A stretch of DNA of 64,000 bases, from positions 372,001 through 436,000 of the forward strand of contig NZ_NFKF01000001.1 in NCBI RefSeq assembly GCF_002160255.1. The letters are read 5' to 3'. Below are positions 7,436-16,017 of this stretch, in pieces (positions within the stretch are counted from its first letter, which is position 1; every line of letters starts with the position of its first letter). The notes under the pieces are model-generated. The model was not told where the DNA came from, did not search any database, and was given only the letters and a program-made list of their open reading frames with translations. This DNA comes from Olsenella sp. An188. Lineage in GTDB: Bacteria; Actinomycetota; Coriobacteriia; Coriobacteriales; Atopobiaceae. The translations under genes were made by a program, and so were the position numbers.

Positions 7436-9282
7436 GCCTGCTTCCGAAGAAGCCCGTCATCGATGAGGAGTTCGTCAAGACCGCGTCGCACGTGGGCTAC
7501 GCCACGGTCGGGCGGAGGCTCCTGGGAAGCGTGCGCCAGTACAAGGCCGCCGCGATCGCCACGCCGCTGCTCGTGCTCGGCGAGGTGGTCTTCGAGATCA
7601 TGATCCCGCTCTACACCGCCGACCTCATCGACGCCATCAAGGCCGGCGCAGACCTCGGCCAGATCGTCTCCACGGGAGCGGTCCTCGCCCTCATGGCGCT
7701 GATCTCGCTCGCATTTGGCGCCGCTGCGGGCCTCACCTGCGCGAAGGCCTCCACCGGCTTTGCCAAGAACCTGCGCAAGGACATGTTCTACAACATCCAG
7801 ACCTTCTCGTTCGCCGTGATCGACCGCTTCTCGAGCTCCTCGCTCGTGACGCGCATCACCACCGACGTCATGAACGTCCAGATGGCCTACATGATGCTCA
7901 TCCGGACGGCCATCCGCTCGCCGTTCATGCTCGTGCTCGCCTTCGCCGCCGCCTACAGCATGGCCGGCTGGCTGGCGCTCGTCTTCGTGGTCATCATCCC
8001 AGTGCTGGCGGTGGCGCTCTTTGCCGTCATCCGCAAGGTCGTCCCCGTCTTCCGGCGCATCTTCCGCAAGTACGACGCTCTGAACGAGCGCGCCGAGGAG
8101 AACCTCGCCGGCATCCGCGTGGTCAAGTCCTACGTCCGCGAGGACTACGAGAAGCAGAAGTACGACCGCGCGGCGTCCGAGGTCCAGGACGACTTCACCT
8201 ACGCCGAGCGCATCCTGGCCCTCAACGCCCCCATCATGAACTTCTGCGTCTACACCGTGATGGTCTTCGTCATCTACGCCGGCTCCTACGCCATCATCAC
8301 CACGCAGGGCCAGCAGCTCGACGTGGGCCAGTTCTCGTCGCTCATCACCTACGGCTTCATGATGCTCATGCAGCTCATGATGCTCTCGATGATCTTCGCC
8401 CAGGTCGTCATGAGCGAGGAGAACGCGCGGCGCATCTACGAGGTCCTCGACGCCACCACCACGATCGAGCAGCCGGACGACCCGGTCCTCGAGGTGGCGG
8501 ACGGCTCGATCGACTTCGACCACGTTGGCTTCTCCTACAGCGGCGACAAGAGCCGCGAGGCCCTGAGGGACGTCGACCTGCACATCGCAAGTGGCGAGGT
8601 CATCGGCATCATCGGCTCCACGGGCTCGGCAAAGTCCTCGCTCGTGCAGCTCGTGCCGCGCCTCTACGACGTCACGGAGGGCACGGTGCGCGTGGGCGGG
8701 CGCGACGTGCGCGAGTACGACCTCGAGACCCTGCGCAACTCCGTGGCGATGGTGCTCCAGAAGAACGTGCTGTTCAGCGGCACCATCAAGGAGAACCTGC
8801 GCTGGGGCAAGGCCGACGCGACCGACGACGAGATCCTCGAGGCGGCTCGCCTCGCGCAGGCCGACGAGTTCGTCCAGGGGTTCCCCGACAAGTACGACAC
8901 CTACATCGAGCAGGGCGGCACCAACGTCTCCGGCGGCCAGAAGCAGCGCCTGTGCATCGCGCGCGCCCTGCTCAAGCACCCCAAGATCCTCATCCTGGAC
9001 GACTCCACCTCGGCCGTGGACACCAAGACCGACCGCCTCATCCGCGAGGGCCTCAGGAACTACCTGCCCGAGACCACCAAGATCATCATCGCCCAGCGCA
9101 CCTCCTCCGTGGAGGACGCCGACCGCATCGTGGTCATGGACTCCGGGCGCGTGAACGACGTCGGGACCCACGAGGAGCTGCTGCGCCGCAACGCCATCTA
9201 CCGCGAGGTCTACCTCTCGCAGAACAAGAAGAGCCACGACGAGCGCGAGCTCGACGAGCTGGAGGTGAGCTCCGATGAGTAG
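7432..9282 (+). CDS. Heterodimeric ABC exporter, subunit with degenerate ATP site (pair 2)
   Basis: 616 residues from ATG 7432 (ATGA overlap with marR; a longer in-frame extension is rejected because it crosses marR). Close paralogue of the product of 2669-4522. Walker A is GSTGSAKSS, signature NVSGGQ, Walker B ILILDDSTSAVD with Asp in place of the catalytic Glu, switch motif IIIAQRTSS with Gln for His. The same substitutions in both copies show that the degenerate state is conserved, not accidental. It overlaps its partner gene by eight bases. Confidence 0.91.
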   Translation: MSLLPKKPVIDEEFVKTASHVGYATVGRRLLGSVRQYKAAAIATPLLVLGEVVFEIMIPLYTADLIDAIKAGADLGQIVSTGAVLALMALISLAFGAAAGLTCAKASTGFAKNLRKDMFYNIQTFSFAVIDRFSSSSLVTRITTDVMNVQMAYMMLIRTAIRSPFMLVLAFAAAYSMAGWLALVFVVIIPVLAVALFAVIRKVVPVFRRIFRKYDALNERAEENLAGIRVVKSYVREDYEKQKYDRAASEVQDDFTYAERILALNAPIMNFCVYTVMVFVIYAGSYAIITTQGQQLDVGQFSSLITYGFMMLMQLMMLSMIFAQVVMSEENARRIYEVLDATTTIEQPDDPVLEVADGSIDFDHVGFSYSGDKSREALRDVDLHIASGEVIGIIGSTGSAKSSLVQLVPRLYDVTEGTVRVGGRDVREYDLETLRNSVAMVLQKNVLFSGTIKENLRWGKADATDDEILEAARLAQADEFVQGFPDKYDTYIEQGGTNVSGGQKQRLCIARALLKHPKILILDDSTSAVDTKTDRLIREGLRNYLPETTKIIIAQRTSSVEDADRIVVMDSGRVNDVGTHEELLRRNAIYREVYLSQNKKSHDERELDELEVSSDE

Positions 9283-11203
9283 GAACATGCACCGCGGGCG
9301 TGCCCCCAAGTCCATGGGCCGGACGGCGGCGCGCGTCATCAGGATGCTGCGCGGCTTCTACCCGGTGATGCTGCCCGCCGTGGCGGCGTGCATCCTCGTG
9401 CAGTGCGTCGTCCAGGCCATGCCCAACGTCTTCATGGAGCGAGCCCTCACCGTGGTCGGGCAGTACTGGGAGAGCGGGGACTGGGCGAGCGCCCAGCCGC
9501 AGGTCTTCGCCAACGCCGCCATTCTCGCCGTCCTGTACTTCGCGAGCCTGATTTGCAACGCCGTCTGGCAGCAGTGCATGGCAATCATCACCCAGGGCTC
9601 GCTCAAGAAGTTCCGCTGCCTCATGTTCGACCACATGCAGGACCTGCCGATCCGCTACTTCGACACCCACCAGCACGGCGACGTCATGAGCTACTACACC
9701 AACGACATCGACGCCATGCGCCAGATGATCGCGCAGTCGCTGCCGCAGCTGTTCCTCACGATGCTCATGCTCGTCTCGGTGGGCTGCATCATGCTCTGGT
9801 ACAGCCTGCCGCTCACCTGCGTGGTCGTGGGCGGCGCCGTGGTCATGGCGCTTCTCGCCAAGGCTCTGGCGGGGCGCTCGGCGAAGAACTTCCTGCGCAC
9901 GCAGCGCGCCGTGGCCGCCGTGGAGGGCCACGTGGAGGAAATCATGAACGGCGAGAAGGTCGTCAAGGTCTTCTGCCACGAGCCGCAGGTCGAGGAGGCC
10001 TTCGACCGGCTCAACGACGAGTACGAGGCGGCGGCGCGCGCAGCGAACTCCTACGCCAACACGCTCATGCCCATCCTCATGAACATGGGCAACCTGCTCT
10101 ACGTGCTGGTCGCCGTGGCGAGCGGCGTCTTCCTGGTTGTGGGCACGCCCAACCCCTCCATCTCGGGGCTGCCGCTCACCATCGCGGTGGCGGTGCCGTT
10201 CCTCAACATGACCAAGCAGTTCGCCAACCAGATCGGCCAGATCTCCAACCAGGTGAACTCCGTGGTCATGGGCCTCGCGGGCGCGGAGCGCATCTTCGAG
10301 CTGATCGACGAGCCGATCGAGGAGGACGACGGCTACGTCGAGCTCGTGGCCTGCACGATCGACGCGGACGGCACCGTCCGCGAGTGCGGCCGCCGCGACA
10401 GCCAGTGGGCCGGCCGCTGGGCGTGGAAGCACCCGCACCAGGCAGACGGCACCGTCACCTACACGCCGCTCGCCGGCGACGTGCGCCTCTTCGACGTCGA
10501 CTTTGCCTACGAGCCCGGCCACACGGTGCTCCACGACGTGTCGCTCTACGCCAAGCCCGGGCAGAAGGTGGCCTTCGTGGGCGCCACGGGAGCGGGCAAG
10601 ACCACGATCACCAACCTGCTCAACCGCTTCTACGACATCGAGGACGGCAAGATCCGCTACGACGGGATCAACATCAACAAGATCAAGAAGCGCGACCTGC
10701 GCCACTCCCTCGGCATGGTCCTGCAGGACACGAACCTGTTCACCGGCACGGTCATGGACAACATCCGCTACGGCCGGCTCGACGCGTCCGACGAGGAGTG
10801 CGTGGCCGCCGCGCGCCTGGCCGGCGCCGACGACTTCGTCCGCCGCCTGCCCGACGGCTACGACACCATGCTCACCGACAACGGCGCCGCCCTCTCCCAG
10901 GGCCAGCGCCAGCTGCTCTCGATCGCGCGCGCCGCGGTGGCGGACCCGCCGGTCATGGTGCTCGACGAGGCCACGAGCTCCATCGACACCCGCACCGAGG
11001 CCATCGTCCAGCGCGGCATGGACGCGCTCATGACCGGGCGCACCACGTTCGTGATCGCGCACCGGCTCTCCACCGTGCGCAACTCCGACGTCATCATCGT
11101 CCTGGACCACGGCCGCATCATCGAGCGCGGCACGCACGAGGAGCTCATCGAGAAGCGCGGCACGTACTACCAGCTCTACACCGGCGCCTTCGAGCTCGAG
11201 TAG
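9275..11203 (+). CDS. Heterodimeric ABC exporter, catalytic subunit (pair 2)
   Basis: 642 residues; start ATG 9275 lies nine bases after GGAGG. Six-helix membrane domain followed by an insert containing RWAWKHPHQADG and a nucleotide-binding domain with Walker A GATGAGKTT, signature LSQGQ, Walker B MVLDEATSSID and VIAHRLST. Closely similar over its length to the product of 4522-6531 but without that protein's charged N-terminal extension. Last gene of the marR-exporter operon. Confidence 0.91.
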   Translation: MSRNMHRGRAPKSMGRTAARVIRMLRGFYPVMLPAVAACILVQCVVQAMPNVFMERALTVVGQYWESGDWASAQPQVFANAAILAVLYFASLICNAVWQQCMAIITQGSLKKFRCLMFDHMQDLPIRYFDTHQHGDVMSYYTNDIDAMRQMIAQSLPQLFLTMLMLVSVGCIMLWYSLPLTCVVVGGAVVMALLAKALAGRSAKNFLRTQRAVAAVEGHVEEIMNGEKVVKVFCHEPQVEEAFDRLNDEYEAAARAANSYANTLMPILMNMGNLLYVLVAVASGVFLVVGTPNPSISGLPLTIAVAVPFLNMTKQFANQIGQISNQVNSVVMGLAGAERIFELIDEPIEEDDGYVELVACTIDADGTVRECGRRDSQWAGRWAWKHPHQADGTVTYTPLAGDVRLFDVDFAYEPGHTVLHDVSLYAKPGQKVAFVGATGAGKTTITNLLNRFYDIEDGKIRYDGININKIKKRDLRHSLGMVLQDTNLFTGTVMDNIRYGRLDASDEECVAAARLAGADDFVRRLPDGYDTMLTDNGAALSQGQRQLLSIARAAVADPPVMVLDEATSSIDTRTEAIVQRGMDALMTGRTTFVIAHRLSTVRNSDVIIVLDHGRIIERGTHEELIEKRGTYYQLYTGAFELE

Positions 11204-11230
11204 CACGGACGAGAAGATCGGCCGCCGTGG

Positions 11231-11287
11231 GCGAGGGTCGCGCCGCGTGAGGGCGTGACCCTCGCTCTTTTCGAGCGGGGGTCACGC
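11231..11287. terminator. Bidirectional terminator with two alternative folds
   Basis: A 15-bp stem (11253-11267 with 11273-11287, one G-U pair, loop of five) lies between the convergent ABC operon and the DUF308 gene. The left arm of this stem can instead pair with GCGAGGGTC at 11231-11239, so the two folds exclude each other. Most simply a shared terminator. Confidence 0.6.
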
Positions 11288-11339
11288 TGGGGTGGGACGG
11301 ACTTCGGGCGCCGCCCGCGGCGGGCGGCGCGAGGGGAGC

Positions 11340-11930
11340 CTAGCGCTCGATCGGGCGCATCGCGGCCGCCTCGGCGAGCAGGCTCACGCCGCCCACGAGC
11401 AGGTAGCCCGCCAGCACGTAGCCGAGCATGAGGCTCGAGACGGCCGGCATCAGCAGAAACGCCACGCCCGCGACGATGTTGAGGACGCCCGTCGCCGTGG
11501 CGAGCCCGGAGCTGGGGACCCCGAAGTAGCGCATCCTGCGGGCGTACGTGATCCGCTCGGCGCCCGCGATGATGAACAGGAAGGCCAGCAGGAAGACGAG
11601 GGTCCCCGCCGTGAGGTAGGCCGGCAGCGCGAGCAGCATGACGCCGAGGAGCGCGTTGAGCACGCCCACCACGAGCGTCGTGGGGCTGCGGAAGAGCTCG
11701 GGGGTGCGGGCGTAGGACACGACCGCGCCGACGCCGCCTGCGATCAGCAGGGCCGAGACCACGCCCTGGATGGCCGCGTAGATGCCGAGGGGCGCCACCG
11801 CGCTGGCGACGCCACCCACCACGAGCAGGGCGCCGAGTACGGCCGTCCAGACGCGGGCGCGGCGGACGTTTGCGTTCCACGTGCTGACGAAGTTGCCCAC
11901 GTGGTCGAAGTCAGAGTCGTAACGTTGCAT
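11340..11930 (-). CDS. HdeD/DUF308-family membrane protein
   Basis: 196 residues with about six predicted membrane helices arranged as repeats of two, as in the DUF308 (short repeat) family that includes E. coli HdeD. A soluble N-terminal stretch of about 25 residues precedes the first helix. Glycine and alanine pairs recur inside the helices (for example GVVSALLIAGGVGAVVS). HdeD is linked to acid resistance in E. coli, but the biochemical role of the family is not known. It ends facing the ABC operon across a shared terminator and appears monocistronic. Confidence 0.8.
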   Translation of the reverse strand: MQRYDSDFDHVGNFVSTWNANVRRARVWTAVLGALLVVGGVASAVAPLGIYAAIQGVVSALLIAGGVGAVVSYARTPELFRSPTTLVVGVLNALLGVMLLALPAYLTAGTLVFLLAFLFIIAGAERITYARRMRYFGVPSSGLATATGVLNIVAGVAFLLMPAVSSLMLGYVLAGYLLVGGVSLLAEAAAMRPIER

Positions 11931-11953
11931 TTCTTCTCCTCAGATACGAAAGT

Positions 11954-11982
11954 GCCCCGAGACCGGGAGCTGGTCTCGGGGC
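11954..11982 (-). terminator. Hairpin downstream of the GH3 lipoprotein gene
   Basis: A perfect 11-bp stem, GCCCCGAGACC (11954-11964) with its complement at 11972-11982 and a 7-nt loop. On the minus strand it is followed by ACTTTCG. It lies about 100 bp after the stop of the gene at 12085, in front of the DUF308 gene start, and probably ends that transcript. Confidence 0.5.
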
Positions 11983-12084
11983 GTCGGATACCTCTGATAT
12001 GCCCAAAATGTCACTTCTATACTCACAGTTTGCCGCCGCGCGCCGCCGCCACGGGACCCACACAAACGCTCCCCGGGGGTATCG

Positions 12085-13314
12085 CTAGGCCCCGAGACGC
12101 CCGAGCTTGACGGCGAGCACGCGCCGCACGGACGCGTCGACGCGCGCCGCGTCGAGCTCCCCCGACGAGACGGCGTCGAGGACCCCCTGGTACGCAGCCT
12201 CGAAGCTCGGCGGCATGAGCACCACGTCGACCCCGGCGAGAAGAGCCTCGACCGCCACGCGCCCCTCGGGCACGGACGAGGTGGCGGCGCCCATCTCCAT
12301 GGAGTCGGTGATGACGACTCCGCCAAAGCCGAGCTCCTCGCGCAGGATGCCCGTCACGACCTCGTGCGAGAGCGAGGCGGGGGTGTCGCCGCCGGTGACG
12401 GACGGGAGCGAGAGGTGCCCCACCATCACGATCGGGACATCCTCGGCGATGGCCGCCTCGAAGGGGACGAGCTCCTCGAGGCGGAGCTCCTCGAGGGTCT
12501 TGTCCGAGTAGATGCGCGCGTCGTGCGAGTCCCCGAGGGCCCCGCCGATGCCCGGGAAGTGCTTTGCCGCGCAGAGCACCCCCGCGTCGGCGAACCCGCG
12601 CACCTGCGCCGCCACCATCGGCGCCACCTCCTCGGCCGTGGCCCCGAAGGAGCGGCGCCCCATCGTGCCGGAGGGGTTGCTCGCGACGTCGGCGTCCGGG
12701 GCAAAGTCCACGTTGAAGCCGAGGTCGGCGAGGTAGGTGCCTACGTGGAGCGCCACGTCGTAGGCCCGCGTCGCGTCCCCCGTCGCCCCGACGTCGCGCA
12801 TGTCCCCCACGTTCTCCACGCCGAAGCCCTCGCGCCCGCCCACGCGCGAGACGGTGCCGCCCTCCTCGTCCACGCACAGCAGTATCGGAAGGCCGTTCGC
12901 CTCCCGGGCGTACGTGGCCGTGTTCGCGAGCATCTCGCGCGTCTGCTCGGCGTCGACCAGGTTGGCGCCGAAGTACACGACTCCACCGACGGGGAACCTG
13001 AGAAGCGCGTCGCGCGTGGTCTGCCCCGCCGCCACGACGCGCCCTACGCCGGTCAGGGCCTCGGGGCTCACCACGAACAGCTGGGCCACCCTCTGCTCGA
13101 GCGTCATCCCCGCGAGGCGACGCTCCACCTCCGCCTCGAGGTCTCCCTCGGCCGCGGGAGCGCCTCGCGGGAGATCCTCGGCGGCCGGGACGTCGTCGCC
13201 CGCTTCGGGGACGCGCGGGGACGCGTCCCCGAGACATCCCGCGAGCGCGAGGGAGAGGCCGGCCCCAGCGGCCGCGAGCGCGGAACGCCGGGTCAGGCCG
13301 CCTCCCCTCCCCAC
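12085..13314 (-). CDS. nagZ: Glycoside hydrolase family 3 lipoprotein (beta-N-acetylhexosaminidase, NagZ-like)
   Basis: 409 residues from GTG 13314. The N-terminus has Arg-Arg followed by a hydrophobic stretch and the lipobox LAGC, so it is predicted to be a surface lipoprotein, possibly Tat-exported. The catalytic domain carries KHFPGIGG followed by GDSHD, the His-Asp dyad of NagZ-type enzymes, and VITDSMEMGA with the nucleophile Asp. It also has LCVDEEGGTVSR. Family members release N-acetylglucosamine from muropeptides or glycans outside the cell. It begins six bases after the D-Ala ligase gene, suggesting a cell-wall role. Substrate could also be host glycans. Confidence 0.88.
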   Translation of the reverse strand: MGRGGGLTRRSALAAAGAGLSLALAGCLGDASPRVPEAGDDVPAAEDLPRGAPAAEGDLEAEVERRLAGMTLEQRVAQLFVVSPEALTGVGRVVAAGQTTRDALLRFPVGGVVYFGANLVDAEQTREMLANTATYAREANGLPILLCVDEEGGTVSRVGGREGFGVENVGDMRDVGATGDATRAYDVALHVGTYLADLGFNVDFAPDADVASNPSGTMGRRSFGATAEEVAPMVAAQVRGFADAGVLCAAKHFPGIGGALGDSHDARIYSDKTLEELRLEELVPFEAAIAEDVPIVMVGHLSLPSVTGGDTPASLSHEVVTGILREELGFGGVVITDSMEMGAATSSVPEGRVAVEALLAGVDVVLMPPSFEAAYQGVLDAVSSGELDAARVDASVRRVLAVKLGRLGA

Positions 13315-13320
13315 GTCCGC

Positions 13321-14370
13321 CTACTCCCGCTCGAGGAGCTGGCCGACGATTCCCTCGAGCACGTCGCCGAGCTCGTGACCCGCCACGCGCATCATCTGCG
13401 GGAAGCGGGAGTAGTAGGTGAGCCCGGGCATCGAGTTGACCTCGTTGAACACGACCTCGCCCTCGGGCGTGACGAAGAGGTCGACGCGCGCCAGGCCCTC
13501 GCAGCCGAGTGCCTCGTAGACGCGCATGCCCGCCTCGCGCACGCGCGCGAGCACGTCCTCGGGAAGCTCGGCCGGGCAGCGCAGCTCGGTGTTGGCTCCG
13601 GGATCCTTCTCAAGGTGGATGCGGAAGAAGCCGTCGCCGGAGACCATGATCTCGTCGACGGCACCCATCCAGGTGCCGCGCACGCTGTCCCCCACGACCG
13701 AGCAGCCGACCTCGACCCCGACGATGGCCTCCTCCACGGCGACCTTCTCGTCCAGCGCAAAGGCTGCGTCGAGCGCCTCGGCGTAGGCCGCCTCGTCGGC
13801 GGCGCGGGAGACCCCGATCGAGGAGCCGCCGCGCGCGGGCTTCACGAAGACGGGAAAGCCCCCGCAGGCCTCGACGGCAGCGGAACGCGCCTCGTCCGGG
13901 CAGCCGCGCCAGAGCACCTCGCAGCGCGGGGAGCGCACGCCAGCGGCCGAGGCCAGGCGGTGCGCGGCGTCCTTGTCCATGCACACGGCGCTCGCCATGA
14001 CGCCGCACCCCACGTACGGGACGCCCGCGACCTCGAGCGCGCCCTGGATGGTCCCGTCCTCTCCGCCCTGCCCGTGCAGGACCGGCAGCGCGGCGTCGAC
14101 GTCGAGCGCGCGGGGCGACCCGTCGGCGAGAAGCTCCACGAGCCCCGACCCCGGCACGATGCCCACGCGCGCGAGGGACTCGTCGGCCTCCCACGCCCCG
14201 CCGCGCACGGGCGTCCCAGAGGGTACAAGCACCCAGCGCCCTTCTCGCGTGATGCCAATGAGGACCAGTTCAAAGCGCCCGTCCAGCGCAGAGATCACGT
14301 TCTCGGCGGAGGTGCAGGAGATGTCGTGCTCGGTGGAGATGCCACCAAAGATGAGTGCCACCCGCGTCAT
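13321..14370 (-). CDS. ddl: D-alanine-D-X ligase of the VanA/Ddl family
   Basis: 349 residues from ATG 14370, preceded by AAAGGA. ATP-grasp ligase joining D-Ala to a second D-residue for peptidoglycan precursors. Landmarks: GGISTEHDIS near the N-terminus, LHGQGGEDGTIQG, FVKPARGGSSIGV and NEVNSMPGLTYYSR. The omega-loop region reads GDGFFRIHLE with His at residue 252, aligning with FRIH (His244) of VanA, whereas ordinary Ddl enzymes have an EAKY-type Tyr there. Overall it resembles VanA more than E. coli DdlB. No vanH or vanX neighbours are present, so it may simply be the housekeeping enzyme of this lineage. Confidence 0.9.
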   Translation of the reverse strand: MTRVALIFGGISTEHDISCTSAENVISALDGRFELVLIGITREGRWVLVPSGTPVRGGAWEADESLARVGIVPGSGLVELLADGSPRALDVDAALPVLHGQGGEDGTIQGALEVAGVPYVGCGVMASAVCMDKDAAHRLASAAGVRSPRCEVLWRGCPDEARSAAVEACGGFPVFVKPARGGSSIGVSRAADEAAYAEALDAAFALDEKVAVEEAIVGVEVGCSVVGDSVRGTWMGAVDEIMVSGDGFFRIHLEKDPGANTELRCPAELPEDVLARVREAGMRVYEALGCEGLARVDLFVTPEGEVVFNEVNSMPGLTYYSRFPQMMRVAGHELGDVLEGIVGQLLERE

Positions 14371-14401
14371 GGCGCGTCCTTTCTCTCGTGTCGACCGTCC
14401 C

Positions 14402-14407
14402 ATTATA
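14402..14407 (-). promoter_or_regulatory. Consensus -10 element for the ddl-nagZ operon
   Basis: TATAAT on the minus strand, 32 bp upstream of the ddl start. No good -35 hexamer is seen 16-18 bp further upstream. Confidence 0.5.
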
Positions 14408-14503
14408 GAAAGTGCGGCCCCTTCCGACCCGTGCGATGTATAGCTGCCGCGGCGGATGCGCCGGCGAGAAGTGCCCGCGCACTGCCACTCAGGAAGGGAC
14501 GCC

Positions 14504-14700
14504 CATGCCTCACTCCCCCGCCGCGCCCTGCCGCCGCGAGCCGCGTGGCGCCGAGGCGCCTCATCCTTGCGGTGCTCGCGGTCTTTGCCGCAGGGCAGGT
14601 GGGCGCGGGCGTGGGCCTCGTCGGCGGCATCGTCGTCGGCGCAGGAGCTCTCTGGTGCGCCACACGGCTGCGCGGGCTTCTCAGGCACGCCAGCACCTAG
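14504..14700 (+). pseudogene. Small one-helix membrane protein gene with an apparent one-base frameshift
   Basis: ATG 14504 follows AGGAAGG at good spacing, but its frame soon becomes arginine-rich nonsense. The frame ending at TAG 14698-14700 encodes a clean membrane helix (LILAVLAVFAAGQVGAGVG and on to GALWCATRLRGLL) with GC-rich third positions. Removing one C from the CCCCC run at 14515-14519 joins them into one 64-residue protein starting MPHSPPRPAAASRVAPRR. Either a real frameshift, a sequencing error, or translation from GTG 14545. Function unknown. Confidence 0.5.
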
Positions 14701-14758
14701 AGGCAACCAACCGCGTCACGACGCACGGCCCTTCTCGCCGCAGCCCTTCCGACCGTGC

Positions 14759-15295
14759 CTACTGCTGCGGGTAGCGGGGCGGCACGAGGCCCGCGCGCTC
14801 CAGAGAGACCACGATCGGCACCACGACGGCGAGCTGCAGGACGATGCCCGTGATGGACGTGACGAACGACGTGGTCACCCAGGCCTCGAGCGTGTAGGCG
14901 CCCGGCGAGAAGATCAGCGCGCTCGCCACTCCCCGGACAGCGCGGCCCGCCAGCATGGCGCCCACGAGCGAGACGTAGAGGTCGCGGCTCGTGGCGCCGG
15001 TGCGCACGTGCTCGGAGAGCGCACCCGACACCAGGCCGTACACCACAAGCTCGACGGCCATCTGCGGCAGCATGCCCGTCGCGGGCATGCCGGTGAGCAG
15101 GCTCGAGAGCACCGGAGCGAGAAGCCCGGTCACCGCGCCGGACACGGGACCCGCCACAAGGCCGCAGATCATCACGGGGATGTGCATCGGCAGCCAGACG
15201 GCACCGGCGTTGGGAATGGCGTGGAACGCCATGGGCAGAACTATGCCGAGCGCGGCGCACACGGCCGCCACCACGATCCTCTTGACCTGACTCAC
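14759..15295 (-). CDS. ECF transporter substrate-binding (S) component
   Basis: 178 residues, about six membrane helices, starting at GTG 15295 within a GTGA overlap with ecfT. It has the ECF S-component pattern WLPMHIPVMICGLVAGP and LLTGMPATGMLPQMAVEL. It is the last gene of the ecfA1-ecfA2-ecfT-S operon, so this S component is dedicated to, or at least made with, its own energising module. ECF systems import vitamins or metals. The substrate cannot be assigned from sequence alone; no riboswitch was recognised upstream of the operon. Confidence 0.85.
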   Translation of the reverse strand: MSQVKRIVVAAVCAALGIVLPMAFHAIPNAGAVWLPMHIPVMICGLVAGPVSGAVTGLLAPVLSSLLTGMPATGMLPQMAVELVVYGLVSGALSEHVRTGATSRDLYVSLVGAMLAGRAVRGVASALIFSPGAYTLEAWVTTSFVTSITGIVLQLAVVVPIVVSLERAGLVPPRYPQQ

Positions 15296-16017
15296 GCTCG
15301 TCTCCCCTCTCGCGTGCGCGGGCCGGTCGGCGTGTCGGAGAGCCGGTAGCCGCGCGCCTCCATCGCTGCGGAAAGCTCGTCGGCCCGCCTGAAGGCCGAG
15401 ACGAATATCGGCACGAGCAGGCGCACATAGCTGACGGCGCGTCGCATAATACCACGAGAAGCGACGTCACCGCAACGCAGGCGCTGGGCCCATATGAGCT
15501 GGCGGCTCTCCCGCAGCAGCGTGGGGACAAACTGCACCGTCACCCCCACGGCGAGCGCGGCGGGCTCAACCGGGACGCCGAGGCGCGCGAGCGGAGAGAG
15601 GAGCCGGCGCACCCCCTCGACGAGCTCCTGGGGGCGCGTGGTGGCGGTGAGGAGGGCGCCGAGCGCGGCGACGAGCGCCACGCGCGTCGCGACCGTGAGC
15701 CCCTGGGCGAGGCCGCGCGGCGTGAGCGCGAGCGGGCCCAGCTCGAGGAGCGCCCCCTCCCGGCTGAGGAGCAGCGCGTTCATGGCGACCACGAGCAGCA
15801 GGAACCAGCGCATGCCCCACACGGGCGCGAGGGCGCGGCGCCATCCGACGCGCGAGAGGGCGACGAGGGCGAGAAGGACGAGAAGGGCCGCCGCGAGCGC
15901 CGGGCCCTCCGCGAGCGCCACGGCCAGGGAGAGGGCGAGAAGCGCGGCGAGCTTGGCCGACGCCGGCGTGCGGTGCAGCGGCGAGTCGCCCCACACGTAT
16001 CCGGCCGCCGCCCTCAC
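15292..16017 (-). CDS. ecfT: ECF transporter transmembrane protein EcfT
   Basis: 241 residues from GTG 16017, chosen because it overlaps the ecfA2 stop (GTGA) and gives a normal EcfT length; the frame stays open upstream by chance. After GYVWGDSPLHRTPASAKL come four to five membrane helices and a C-terminal cytoplasmic region with the coupling motifs ESRQLIWAQRLRCGD and FRRADELSAAMEARGY (the two A-R-G-type helices that dock onto the ATPases). It links EcfA1/A2 to the S component. Confidence 0.92.
   Translation of the reverse strand: MRAAAGYVWGDSPLHRTPASAKLAALLALSLAVALAEGPALAAALLVLLALVALSRVGWRRALAPVWGMRWFLLLVVAMNALLLSREGALLELGPLALTPRGLAQGLTVATRVALVAALGALLTATTRPQELVEGVRRLLSPLARLGVPVEPAALAVGVTVQFVPTLLRESRQLIWAQRLRCGDVASRGIMRRAVSYVRLLVPIFVSAFRRADELSAAMEARGYRLSDTPTGPRTREGRRA

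Noticed and set aside
12364-14700. Plus-strand frame of 778 codons opposite nagZ and ddl
   Set aside because: Only its last 50 codons (small membrane helix) look real; the rest is antisense.
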